Source of the DNA: an uncultured Spirochaetaceae bacterium
GTDB lineage: Bacteria > Spirochaetota > Spirochaetia > Treponematales > Treponemataceae
Direction of reading: 5' to 3'
DNA: 5,145 nt
NCBI GenBank assembly: GCA_902797925.1
Contig: CADBUT010000139.1
Location: 1 to 5,145 of the forward strand
The notes under the pieces were generated by a model. That model saw only the letters and a program-made list of their open reading frames with translations. It did no database searches and was not told the DNA's origin. This document shows, one piece after another, positions 1 to 5,005 of this stretch. The position numbers were made by a program, and so were the translations under genes. How positions within the stretch are numbered: position 1 is the first letter of the stretch; each line of letters opens with the position of its first letter.

Positions 1-222
1 CAAATAATTAAGATATTCATCTCTATCTTTGGCAAGCGCAGCAAAAAAGCCCGGCTTTCTTTCATCGTATTTTTTCAATTTTTCAGCAGAAAACCCCAAT
101 TCTATAAGCTTTCTCTCAATAAATTTTCTGTCAATGAATTTATATCCGAGCTTTTCTGCAAGAACAGCACTAATCTCGTCACCCAATGCGGCAACTTGTC
201 TTGAAATTGTAATAACAGCCAT
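1..222 (-). CDS. Cytidylate kinase-like family protein, N-terminal part (runs off left edge)
   Basis: An open frame starts at the ATG at 222-220 and stays open to base 1, giving 74 residues of the N-terminus; the C-terminus lies outside the window. A strong Shine-Dalgarno (GGGAGG, 228-233 on the complement) sits 5 bases before the ATG and fixes the start. The protein opens MAVITISRQVAALGDEI, followed by LAEKLGYKFIDRK. This matches the start of the cytidylate kinase-like P-loop family (Cmk2-type, PF13189), in which a beta strand, a nucleotide-binding loop and a helix lead to a conserved F-I-D-R. Family members are presumed small-molecule kinases, and most have no proven substrate. The loop here (SRQVAALGDE) lacks a canonical GxxGxGKS/T, so CMP kinase activity should not be assumed. 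It is divergent from the Nudix gene, with 135 bases between the two starts. The family assignment is fairly secure; the function is not. Confidence 0.8.
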   Translation of the reverse strand, partial: MAVITISRQVAALGDEISAVLAEKLGYKFIDRKFIERKLIELGFSAEKLKKYDERKPGFFAALAKDRDEYLNYL

Positions 223-293
223 AAAAACCTCCCGGCAAAAAACGTAAAAATGATTTTACAAAATAACAGAAAATCATAAAAACACAAAAACGC

Positions 294-322
294 TTTACTT
301 CCATTTCAGCTAAATATAGAAT
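294..322 (+). promoter_or_regulatory. Candidate sigma-70 type promoter for the Nudix gene
   Basis: A -35-like TTTACT (294-299) is followed after 17 bases by a -10-like TAGAAT (317-322); TATAGA at 315-320 is an overlapping alternative. Transcription would begin near 329, leaving a leader of about 30 bases with AAAGGA (346-351) six bases before the ATG. The match is moderate and the region is AT-rich, so chance similarity is possible. Confidence 0.45.
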
Positions 323-357
323 AAAACCAATCAAACAATCTGTCAAAAGGAAAACAT

Positions 358-933
358 ATGCACACAGAAGATGAACATCTAATTTGGCAAGAAACATCAC
401 AAAACGTACTGCTCAAAACACGGATTTTTGACGTAACACAAACACATAGTATATCACCTGAAAATAAAAGCGGAGAATATATAGTACTTGAAACAAGAGA
501 CTGGGTCATGACAGTTCCTGTGCTCGAAAAAGACGGAAAAAAATATTTTGTGCTCGTTAAACAATGGCGGCACGGCGCAAAAAGCCTGAGTATAGAATTC
601 CCCGGCGGAGGAATCAACGACGGCGAAGAGGCAGAAAAAGGTGCTGCCCGCGAACTGCTTGAAGAGACAGGCTATTCGGCACAAAAACTTACGCATTTAG
701 GCACAGTAAACCCCAATCCTGCAATTATGCATAACAACATTCATTTTTATGCAGCTGAAAATTTAACAAACACAGGCTCTCAAAATCTTGATAAAGACGA
801 ATTTGTCAGCTGCATATTAGAACCGGTTGAAGAAACCTTCAAAAAAATGGGCCACGGACAATACACACATGCATTAACAAGCACAGCATTATTCCTGTAC
901 CTTCAAAAATTCGGTAAAGGCATATCACTCTAA
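358..933 (+). CDS. Nudix hydrolase, ADP-ribose pyrophosphatase-like
   Basis: This 191-residue protein has a complete Nudix box at residues 84-106: Gly84, Glu90, then R98-E-L-L-E-E-T-G-Y106, fitting Gx5Ex7REUxEExGU. The acidic residues bind the divalent metals used to hydrolyse nucleoside diphosphates linked to another moiety X. Features typical of the ADP-ribose/ADP-sugar pyrophosphatase group are the KQWRHG stretch (68-73), EFPGGG just before the box (80-85), and NPNPAIMHNNIHFY after it (118-131). The N-terminal 50 residues would form the small beta domain used for dimerisation in this group. The ATG at 358 is preceded by AAAGGA with good spacing. It is probably cytosolic, as no signal peptide or membrane segment is visible, and likely clears ADP-ribose or related metabolites. 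The substrate is inferred from family resemblance only. It appears monocistronic, since the next gene has its own promoter. Confidence 0.88.
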   Translation: MHTEDEHLIWQETSQNVLLKTRIFDVTQTHSISPENKSGEYIVLETRDWVMTVPVLEKDGKKYFVLVKQWRHGAKSLSIEFPGGGINDGEEAEKGAARELLEETGYSAQKLTHLGTVNPNPAIMHNNIHFYAAENLTNTGSQNLDKDEFVSCILEPVEETFKKMGHGQYTHALTSTALFLYLQKFGKGISL

Positions 934-946
934 ATTTTCCGTTTTT

Positions 947-976
947 TTAACAAAAATAGCCAGAACATGCTATAAT
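947..976 (+). promoter_or_regulatory. Strong sigma-70 type promoter with extended -10, for the PC4-like gene
   Basis: TTAACA (947-952), an 18-base spacer and a perfect TATAAT (971-976) are present, with TG at 968-969 giving an extended -10 (TGCTATAAT). Transcription should start near 983, leaving a leader of about 30 bases that carries AAGGCGG (998-1004) seven bases before the ATG at 1012. It begins 13 bases after the Nudix stop codon. It is among the best promoter matches in the window. Confidence 0.7.
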
Positions 977-1011
977 TATTTCAAACATTCCGTAAAAAAG
1001 GCGGTAAAAAA

Positions 1012-1236
1012 ATGGCTGACGATTTTTCATTCAAAATTATTGACTCATTCGGTGTTCTTTCTGAATCAAAAGCAGGCTGGAAAACCGAGTTGAACACAGT
1101 TTCTTGGGGCGACAGACCTGCAAAATATGACATAAGAAGCTGGTCGCCTGACCACCAGAAAATGGGCAAAGGCGTAACAATGACAAAAGAAGAAATAACA
1201 GTTCTAAGAGATTTGCTCAACAAGCTTGATTTGTAA
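1012..1236 (+). CDS. PC4/YdbC-like single-stranded nucleic-acid-binding protein
   Basis: This 74-residue protein belongs to the bacterial YdbC branch of the PC4 (transcriptional coactivator p15, PF02229) family. The full-length family pattern is visible: FGVLSESKAGWKTELN (13-28) on the first strands, VSWGDRPAKYDIRSW (30-44), DHQKMGKGVTMT (47-58) on the last strand, and a C-terminal helix EEITVLRDLL (60-69). Family members form dimers whose curved beta-sheet binds single-stranded DNA without sequence specificity. Roles in transcription or DNA maintenance are suggested, but the cellular task in bacteria is poorly known. Length is normal for the family. The start is set by AAGGCGG seven bases upstream and by the strong promoter at 947-976. 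It is convergent with holA, 37 bases away, and no convincing terminator is visible in that gap. Confidence 0.85.
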   Translation: MADDFSFKIIDSFGVLSESKAGWKTELNTVSWGDRPAKYDIRSWSPDHQKMGKGVTMTKEEITVLRDLLNKLDL

Positions 1237-1273
1237 AACTTAAGCTGAAATTTATCTTCTAAAGAGCGCCGGC

Positions 1274-2290
1274 TTAAAAAGCAAATGAATCCTCATAAGC
1301 TTCTACTGGTGCGCCATTCTTTATAACGATCGAATAAACCAGCATCTGCAGAAGCGTGTCCTCAAAGGCAGCGCCGCCAGAACGCAGCGAAATATCTGTC
1401 TTTGCAAGCAGTGCAAGAATCTGTGCAGTGTCGTCTTTGTTCCACAAACGGGCGGCGCGGCGGTATTCGTCCTGCATTTTTTTACTGCCAAAACCTTTGA
1501 TTTTAAGCTGAAAATTATCATAAACGCCGTTCTCGGCAAGTGAAATCCACGTCAAAAGTTTTCTATAACTGTAAGTTAAGCCTGCAATTATTTTTATAGC
1601 ATCAGATTCTTTAGACAATCTGATTTTCTGAAGAATATCAAGCGAATTTTCAAGCCGCTCTGCCGGCGGGCACTGCTCTGTCATTGCGTCAAAAAGCGTA
1701 AAAGCATTTTCTTCGCGGTTATGCGAAAGAAGATTTTCGACATCGCCGGCGGATATCACATGATCTTTTTCAAAACAGACAAAAAAGCGCCCGCATTCGC
1801 GTTTTAAAGAAGCAGTATCGTTCTCGCAAAGCTCAAGAACGGCTTCAATTGCATCATCTGTTATACGGAAACCGTTGTGCTGAAAAAGCGAGCGCACCCA
1901 CGATTCTTTTTTATCCTGAAAAAGTTCCCAGAAGATTTTTTTGTTCTCTTTGGGTACAAGGTTTTCAAGTTTCTTTTCAACTGAAATTTCATCAGAAAGC
2001 AGAACCAGTGCAGAATTTCCGTCATTAGAGGCAAGCCACTCAGAAATAAGTTCAATATCTTCTTTCTTTTTTACAGCTTCAGCATTATTTAAAACGACAA
2101 ATCTAAAAGAAGCAAAAAGCGAGCCGTTCATCAGCAGGGAAATAACATCAGCGATACTTGTTTCTGATGCATAAAAGCGGTGAAGCTCAACTGTTCCGAG
2201 CTTTTTTTCATACATTCTGAACAGCTCATTTACAGCATCACTTCGCTCTCCTGCTTCTGGGCCTGTAAAAAGATAAAGCGGTGCAGCCAT
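1274..2290 (-). CDS. holA: DNA polymerase III delta subunit (clamp loader)
   Basis: This 338-residue protein resembles HolA (PF06144), the clamp-loader subunit that opens the beta sliding clamp in the gamma/tau complex. The N-terminal YLFTGPEAGERSDAV (6-20) corresponds to the degenerate nucleotide-binding motif of delta, which does not hydrolyse ATP. SLFASFRFVVLNNAEAV (57-73) matches the strand after the beta-interacting region. Residues about 131-203 (W131, then G140, the helix E149-E156, LSH at 188-190, FTLFDAM 197-203) form the middle domain. About 215-338, with RSGGAAFEDTLLQMLVYS (303-320), form the collar domain. Length is usual for the family. The ATG overlaps the lexA stop by one base (TGATG), and AGGA (2298-2301) lies seven bases upstream inside lexA, so translational coupling is likely. 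It is the last gene of the hprK-ptsH-lexA-holA unit. Delta sequences diverge widely, so the call rests on overall pattern and length. Confidence 0.85.
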   Translation of the reverse strand: MAAPLYLFTGPEAGERSDAVNELFRMYEKKLGTVELHRFYASETSIADVISLLMNGSLFASFRFVVLNNAEAVKKKEDIELISEWLASNDGNSALVLLSDEISVEKKLENLVPKENKKIFWELFQDKKESWVRSLFQHNGFRITDDAIEAVLELCENDTASLKRECGRFFVCFEKDHVISAGDVENLLSHNREENAFTLFDAMTEQCPPAERLENSLDILQKIRLSKESDAIKIIAGLTYSYRKLLTWISLAENGVYDNFQLKIKGFGSKKMQDEYRRAARLWNKDDTAQILALLAKTDISLRSGGAAFEDTLLQMLVYSIVIKNGAPVEAYEDSFAF

Positions 2291-2904
2291 CAGTAAATCC
2301 TAATTATAGTAGAAAGTCTGCCTAAAATGCGCACATCCTGACAATAAATAGGCTTAAAATCAGGATTTTCTGACTGAAGCCGGATGCGCGACGGCTCTTT
2401 AAAATAGCGCTTTAACGTTATCGTATCATCAAGCAGCACAACAATAATTTCACCGTCTTCAGCCGTCTCGCACTGCTGTATCAAAGCTGTATCGCCGTCA
2501 AGAATGCCTGCCTGGCTCATGCTCTCACCTTTTACGGTTAAGGCAAAATATTCTGAATCTTTCCTCAAAAAAGAACTTGGAACAAAAATTCGTCCTTCTG
2601 TGTTATCAGCACAAATTAAAGGCTTGCCGACTGCAATAGTTCCAAGCAGCGGCACAGACACCATTTCAGAATTTTCCTTTTCTTTTTCGTCTATATCAAC
2701 AAGTATACGCAGAGACCTTGAACAATTATCACTTGGTGCAAGAAACTTCTTTTTACGCAGGGCAGTTATGCGGTCTTGAGCAGCTTTTACCGTAACACCA
2801 AAATGCTCTGCCACTTCACGGATTGTTGGCGGACGGGAATTTTCTAAAGTATAATCGCGGATATAACGCAATGATTCTTGCTGACATTCTGTTAAAGCTT
2901 TCAT
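2290..2904 (-). CDS. lexA: LexA repressor (SOS response, self-cleaving S24 peptidase)
   Basis: This 204-residue protein has the two-domain LexA layout. The N-terminal winged helix-turn-helix spans 1-70: it opens MKALTECQQESLRYI, close to E. coli LexA, followed by PPTIREVAEHFGV (25-37) and the recognition helix TVKAAQDRITAL (38-49). The C-terminal S24 latch/peptidase domain has VPLLGTIAVGKP (84-95) around the scissile bond, GESMS with catalytic Ser128, and TLKRY with Lys165. Ser and Lys are 37 residues apart, exactly as in E. coli (119/156). RecA-stimulated autocleavage should derepress DNA-damage genes. Two things stand out. The residue before the scissile glycine is Val92 instead of the usual Ala. 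The recognition helix also differs from the Gram-positive SSSTVHGHL and E. coli types, so the operator is probably different too. No clear Shine-Dalgarno precedes the ATG, but homology strongly supports this start. Confidence 0.95.
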   Translation of the reverse strand: MKALTECQQESLRYIRDYTLENSRPPTIREVAEHFGVTVKAAQDRITALRKKKFLAPSDNCSRSLRILVDIDEKEKENSEMVSVPLLGTIAVGKPLICADNTEGRIFVPSSFLRKDSEYFALTVKGESMSQAGILDGDTALIQQCETAEDGEIIVVLLDDTITLKRYFKEPSRIRLQSENPDFKPIYCQDVRILGRLSTIIRIY

Positions 2905-2921
2905 ATTCTATACGGCAGAAT
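2905..2921. promoter_or_regulatory. Inverted repeat filling the ptsH-lexA gap (candidate LexA operator)
   Basis: ATTCT (2905-2909) and AGAAT (2917-2921) are perfect 5-base inverted arms around a 7-base spacer. The 17-bp element fills the whole gap between the ptsH stop and the lexA ATG. On the lexA strand it also contains TATAGAAT, a -10-like sequence. Its location suits autoregulation of lexA, but the arms are short and AT-rich, and no Treponema SOS box is known to me for comparison. Confidence 0.25.
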
Positions 2922-3187
2922 CAGTCTTCTTCGAATTTGTTTTCAAACAAAGCCTGAATTGCGGCAACAGCGGCTTCTTCGTCTGAGCCGGTAGCGCGCA
3001 CAGTAAGCACAGTCTGATAGCAGGCAGCCATAGTGATTACACCCATGATTGACTTAGCATTAATAGTTACTGAATCTTTTTCGATAAGCACTTCCGAAGC
3101 GAATTTGTTCGCAGTCTGTGCAATAAGTGCGGCCGGCCGGGCGTGAATACCCGCTCTGTTCTGTACTGTAACTATTTTTTCAACCAT
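2921..3187 (-). CDS. ptsH: Phosphocarrier protein HPr
   Basis: This 88-residue HPr has both regulatory phosphorylation sites in their canonical positions. His15 lies in GIHARPA (13-19), with Arg17 as its partner, and accepts phosphate from enzyme I. Ser46 lies in NAKSIMG (43-49) and is the target of HPr kinase/phosphorylase. Residues 60-65 (VLTVRA) and the C-terminal helix EEAAVAAIQALFE (70-82) complete the fold. Length is normal. It starts 16 bases after the hprK stop, with GGGG about eight bases before the ATG as a weak ribosome-binding site. No PTS permease or enzyme I is in the window. Treponemes are known for incomplete PTS sets, so a regulatory rather than sugar-transport role is plausible, but that is inference. 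The 3' end of the gene carries a palindrome that may serve lexA. Confidence 0.96.
   Translation of the reverse strand: MVEKIVTVQNRAGIHARPAALIAQTANKFASEVLIEKDSVTINAKSIMGVITMAACYQTVLTVRATGSDEEAAVAAIQALFENKFEED
2936..2951. promoter_or_regulatory. 7-bp perfect inverted repeat inside the ptsH 3' end (candidate operator)
   Basis: TTTGTTT (2936-2942), a 2-base centre TC, and AAACAAA (2945-2951) form an inverted repeat 32-47 bases upstream of the lexA ATG. It contains TTTG-N4-CAAA, which resembles the TTTG-N5-CAAA box reported for Leptospira LexA apart from one base of spacing. It encodes the LFENKF end of HPr, so coding constraint or AT-richness could also explain it. Confidence 0.25.
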
Positions 3188-3203
3188 AAGTTAAACCCCG
3201 ATA

Positions 3204-4193
3204 TTAATAAGAATCGTCGCTGCCATAATAGGCAGCTTGTGCTGCATCCGTTTCAATCCATTTTAATACATTTTGATTAAATTCACGAGCAGAAAAATAG
3301 CCCATTGCCTTAAGACGCTCGTTCATGGCCGCCGTTTCAATAATAATTGGAACATTCCGGCCGGGCTTTACAGGAATTTCAAGCAGAGGAACTTTTACGC
3401 CGAGCAAATCGATTGAAAGCTGCTGCGTTCCAAGGCGGTCATAAACCTTGGCCGAGTTCCATTCTTCAAGCTTAACGACAAGCTGAACTTCTTTCTGCTC
3501 GCGGATTGCGCCGATGCCGTAAAGCTGCGAAATATTGATGATGCCGAGGCCGCGGATTTCCATGTGGTGGCTTATTACGCGGTTTGCACCCTGCCCCAAA
3601 ATCGTGTTACCGTTTACACAGCGGATTTCTACAATGTCATCAGCAACAAGACGGTGGCCGCGTTCAACAAGCTCCAAAGCCGTCTCGCTTTTGCCGACAC
3701 CCGAATCGCCCATTATCAGAATACCAAGACCGTAAACTTCTACAAGAACGCCATGCATTGTTTTGTGCTGTGCAAAAATGTTCGAGAACACACGCAGAAG
3801 CCTGCTCGAAAATTCAGTTGAAGACAAATCTGTCTGAAGAATGGCGCAGCCGGCTTCTTCGGCAAGTTCAATTACATGCGGGTCTGGCGCAAGGTTGTGC
3901 GTAAAAATACAGCACGGACTCTCGTAAGCAAAAAGCTGCGTCAAAGTCTGAAGATTGTTTTCTGCAATAAGCTTTGCAAGATAGGCAACTTCGCCCCGCC
4001 CAAGAAGCTGAACACGCTGCGCACCGAAAGATTCAAAAAAGCCCGAAAGCGCAAGTCCAGGACGGTTGATTTCTGGAACTGTAAGTTCACGCGTCAGGCC
4101 TCTTCGTCCGCAGACACAATGAAGATTAAGAGAGTTATGTCCTTTTAAGTCTAAATCAAGCAAATCTAAAACGGTAAAACGCTTCTCAGCCAT
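3204..4193 (-). CDS. hprK: HPr kinase/phosphorylase
   Basis: This 329-residue protein is a full-length HprK/P, which phosphorylates HPr on Ser46 using ATP or pyrophosphate and also removes that phosphate, sensing energy and phosphate status. The N-terminal domain (about 1-135) is the less conserved DRTGG-like fold. The C-terminal kinase domain begins at H147-GVLVEVYG, a family-typical site, followed by the Walker A loop GDSGVGKS (162-169). RLVADDIVEI has the acidic pair D185/D186. The HprK signature EIRGLGIINI is at 212-221, YDRLG at 251-255, and the PVKPGRNVPIIIETAAMN loop at 274-291. Its partner HPr is the next gene. The ATG is preceded by no Shine-Dalgarno, and the predicted promoter places the transcript start almost on the ATG, so the mRNA may be leaderless. 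It leads the hprK-ptsH-lexA-holA unit and is separated from upstream hpf by a terminator. Confidence 0.96.
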   Translation of the reverse strand: MAEKRFTVLDLLDLDLKGHNSLNLHCVCGRRGLTRELTVPEINRPGLALSGFFESFGAQRVQLLGRGEVAYLAKLIAENNLQTLTQLFAYESPCCIFTHNLAPDPHVIELAEEAGCAILQTDLSSTEFSSRLLRVFSNIFAQHKTMHGVLVEVYGLGILIMGDSGVGKSETALELVERGHRLVADDIVEIRCVNGNTILGQGANRVISHHMEIRGLGIINISQLYGIGAIREQKEVQLVVKLEEWNSAKVYDRLGTQQLSIDLLGVKVPLLEIPVKPGRNVPIIIETAAMNERLKAMGYFSAREFNQNVLKWIETDAAQAAYYGSDDSY

Positions 4194-4200
4194 ACATACG

Positions 4201-4229
4201 AATATACACGCTCAAAAGAGAATTTGCAA
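4201..4229 (-). promoter_or_regulatory. Predicted promoter of the hprK-ptsH-lexA-holA operon
   Basis: Read on the minus strand, TTGCAA (4224-4229) is separated by 17 bases from TATATT (4201-4206). Only seven bases separate the -10 from the hprK ATG, so initiation would fall at or within a base or two of the start codon. It lies between the hpf terminator and hprK, which is where an operon promoter is expected. Confidence 0.5.
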
Positions 4230-4263
4230 TCACAAAACATTGCCAGTATTACATTAACGAAAC

Positions 4264-4323
4264 AAAAAAGCCGGCAACCGTAATGTACCATAAATTCTGG
4301 CACATTTCCGATTTCCGGCTTTT
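4264..4323 (-). terminator. Intrinsic terminator after hpf
   Basis: On the minus strand, AAAAGCCGG (4315-4323) pairs with CCGGCTTTT (4266-4274), followed by a run of six T (4264-4269 on the complement). Inside this, AATGTGCCA pairs with TGGTACATT (one G-T), with smaller internal mismatches, around a loop GAATTTA. The result is an unusually long, almost continuous stem. It starts about 20 bases after the hpf stop and separates hpf from the hprK operon. The A-tract at the other end means it could also stop plus-strand transcription. Confidence 0.8.
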
Positions 4324-4344
4324 CATTTTTATGGAAGAAAAACA

Positions 4345-4632
4345 CTATTTCTTCTGGATTTTATCTTTTTCTTTCTTGACCTTCGTATCAAGAATATCCA
4401 TTGTCTTGTTCAATGCGGCACCAAAATCGTAGTCTTCTGCAGAAACGTGAGCAGAAGCTCCCCAGCGGAAATTGGCAGTAACATCAAAAATGATTTTTTT
4501 ATCGTCTTTTACACGAACAAGAAGATCCACAATCAAATCGTCAGCATAATTGATTCTTTCAAGTTTCTTGTTAATCAAGTCCTGCTGCTCTTGCTGAAAA
4601 TCAAAACCTACGGCGCTCAATGTTACATTCAT
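4345..4632 (-). CDS. hpf: Ribosome hibernation promoting factor, short form
   Basis: This 95-residue protein of the HPF/RaiA family binds the decoding region of the 30S subunit and keeps idle ribosomes inactive in slow growth. The N-terminal strand MNVTLSAVGFDF (1-12) is followed by a helix with KKLERI (22-27). A basic strand and core run VDLLVRVKDDKKIIFDVTA (35-53). AEDYDFGAALNKTMDILDTKVKKEKDKI (65-92) matches the family's final helix with its lysine-rich end. At 95 residues it is the short type, lacking the C-terminal dimerisation domain of long HPF. AGGAGG (4638-4643) five bases upstream fixes the start. Its own promoter and terminator make it a single-gene unit, upstream of hprK in the same direction. 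A leader of about 60 bases with stem-loops may affect its expression. Confidence 0.88.
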   Translation of the reverse strand: MNVTLSAVGFDFQQEQQDLINKKLERINYADDLIVDLLVRVKDDKKIIFDVTANFRWGASAHVSAEDYDFGAALNKTMDILDTKVKKEKDKIQKK

Positions 4633-4645
4633 GTAAACCTCCTAT

Positions 4646-4687
4646 AAAGCACATCATCAAGCTTTCTTGAGCAAACGCTTCAAGAAA
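4646..4687 (-). promoter_or_regulatory. Stem-loops in the hpf 5' leader
   Basis: In the hpf transcript, TTTCTTGAAGC (4677-4687) pairs with GCTCAAGAAA (4663-4672) around a GTTT loop, with one bulged base. Two alternative helices share its 3' arm: TCAAG/CTTGA (4666-4670 with 4657-4661) and AAAGC/GCTTT (4661-4665 with 4646-4650). The last ends three bases before AGGAGG. The first hairpin and the others cannot form fully at the same time. Whether this regulates translation or only stabilises the mRNA is unknown. Confidence 0.4.
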
Positions 4688-4700
4688 AACTTACTTTACT

Positions 4701-4728
4701 AGTATAAATGAAGAATCATATTTTGCAA
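4701..4728 (-). promoter_or_regulatory. Predicted promoter of hpf
   Basis: On the minus strand TTGCAA (4723-4728) lies 16 bases before TATACT (4701-4706). Transcription would begin near 4694, giving a leader of about 60 bases before the hpf ATG. The -35 hexamer is identical to that predicted for hprK. Confidence 0.55.
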
Positions 4729-4739
4729 CCTAAACTATT

Positions 4740-4760
4740 TGTAAAATTGATGTTTTTACA
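4740..4760. repeat. AT-rich inverted repeat upstream of the hpf promoter
   Basis: TGTAAAA (4740-4746) and TTTTACA (4754-4760) are perfect 7-base arms around a 7-base spacer, starting 12 bases upstream of the predicted hpf -35. The symmetry and position would suit an activator or repressor site, but an AT-rich chance palindrome is equally possible. Confidence 0.3.
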
Positions 4761-4858
4761 GTCTTACAACTTTCAGGCAGATTCACTCTTTTCGCAGCAG
4801 CTTAATCTACAAACTTCTTTCAATGTAAAGAGCACCCAATGCGTATTTCTTTAGCTTA

Positions 4859-4969
4859 TGTACATATCTTGGCGGAAATCCGTTCCTTTGCGTCCGTCGG
4901 ACTGCTCGCATGGCAAAGCCATGAGGCAGTCCGCGTCCGCAAGTCACTGCTTCCCGCCGTCTTTGTACA
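4859..4969. repeat. 111-base concentric imperfect palindrome
   Basis: Five pairs of complementary blocks share one centre near 4914-4916: TGTACA (4859-4864 with 4964-4969), GGCGG/CCGCC (4871-4875 with 4954-4958), TTGCG/CGCAA (4888-4892 with 4938-4942), GGACTGC/GCAGTCC (4899-4905 with 4926-4932) and CATGGC/GCCATG (4909-4914 with 4918-4923). The loop is AAA. Internal loops separate the helices. The shape resembles folded single-stranded recombination sites or a structured RNA, but I recognise no named family. Confidence 0.7.
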
Positions 4970-4977
4970 CCGGCTTT

Positions 4978-5003
4978 CAAGTTTCGGCGCAAGACGAAAC
5001 TTG
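4978..5003. repeat. 9-bp stem-loop
   Basis: CAAGTTTCG (4978-4986) pairs perfectly with CGAAACTTG (4995-5003) around an 8-base loop. It follows directly on the large palindrome. No T-tract follows on either strand, so it is not an intrinsic terminator. Confidence 0.65.
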
Positions 5004-5005
5004 CA

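Noticed and set aside
29..247. 72-residue plus-strand frame at the left edge
   Set aside because: It is antisense to the cytidylate kinase-like gene, which has a strong ribosome-binding site and clear family similarity.
1220..1250. Possible terminator stem (AGCTTGA...TTAAGCT) between the PC4-like gene and holA
   Set aside because: The stem is AT-rich with a G-T pair and a 10-base loop, and no T-tract follows on either strand.
2303..2308. Perfect TATAAT on the minus strand just before holA
   Set aside because: It encodes the LexA C-terminus, has no acceptable -35 at 16-18 bases, and would start transcription only about six bases before the ATG, downstream of the AGGA.
4207..4252. Sigma-54 promoter (TGGCA...TTGC) ahead of hprK
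   Set aside because: On the minus strand GG and GC are 15 bases apart instead of the required 10, while a sigma-70 type promoter fits well.
4807..4992. 61-residue minus-strand reading frame in the same region
   Set aside because: It is the opposite-strand counterpart of the palindrome, with no ribosome-binding site and no recognisable family.
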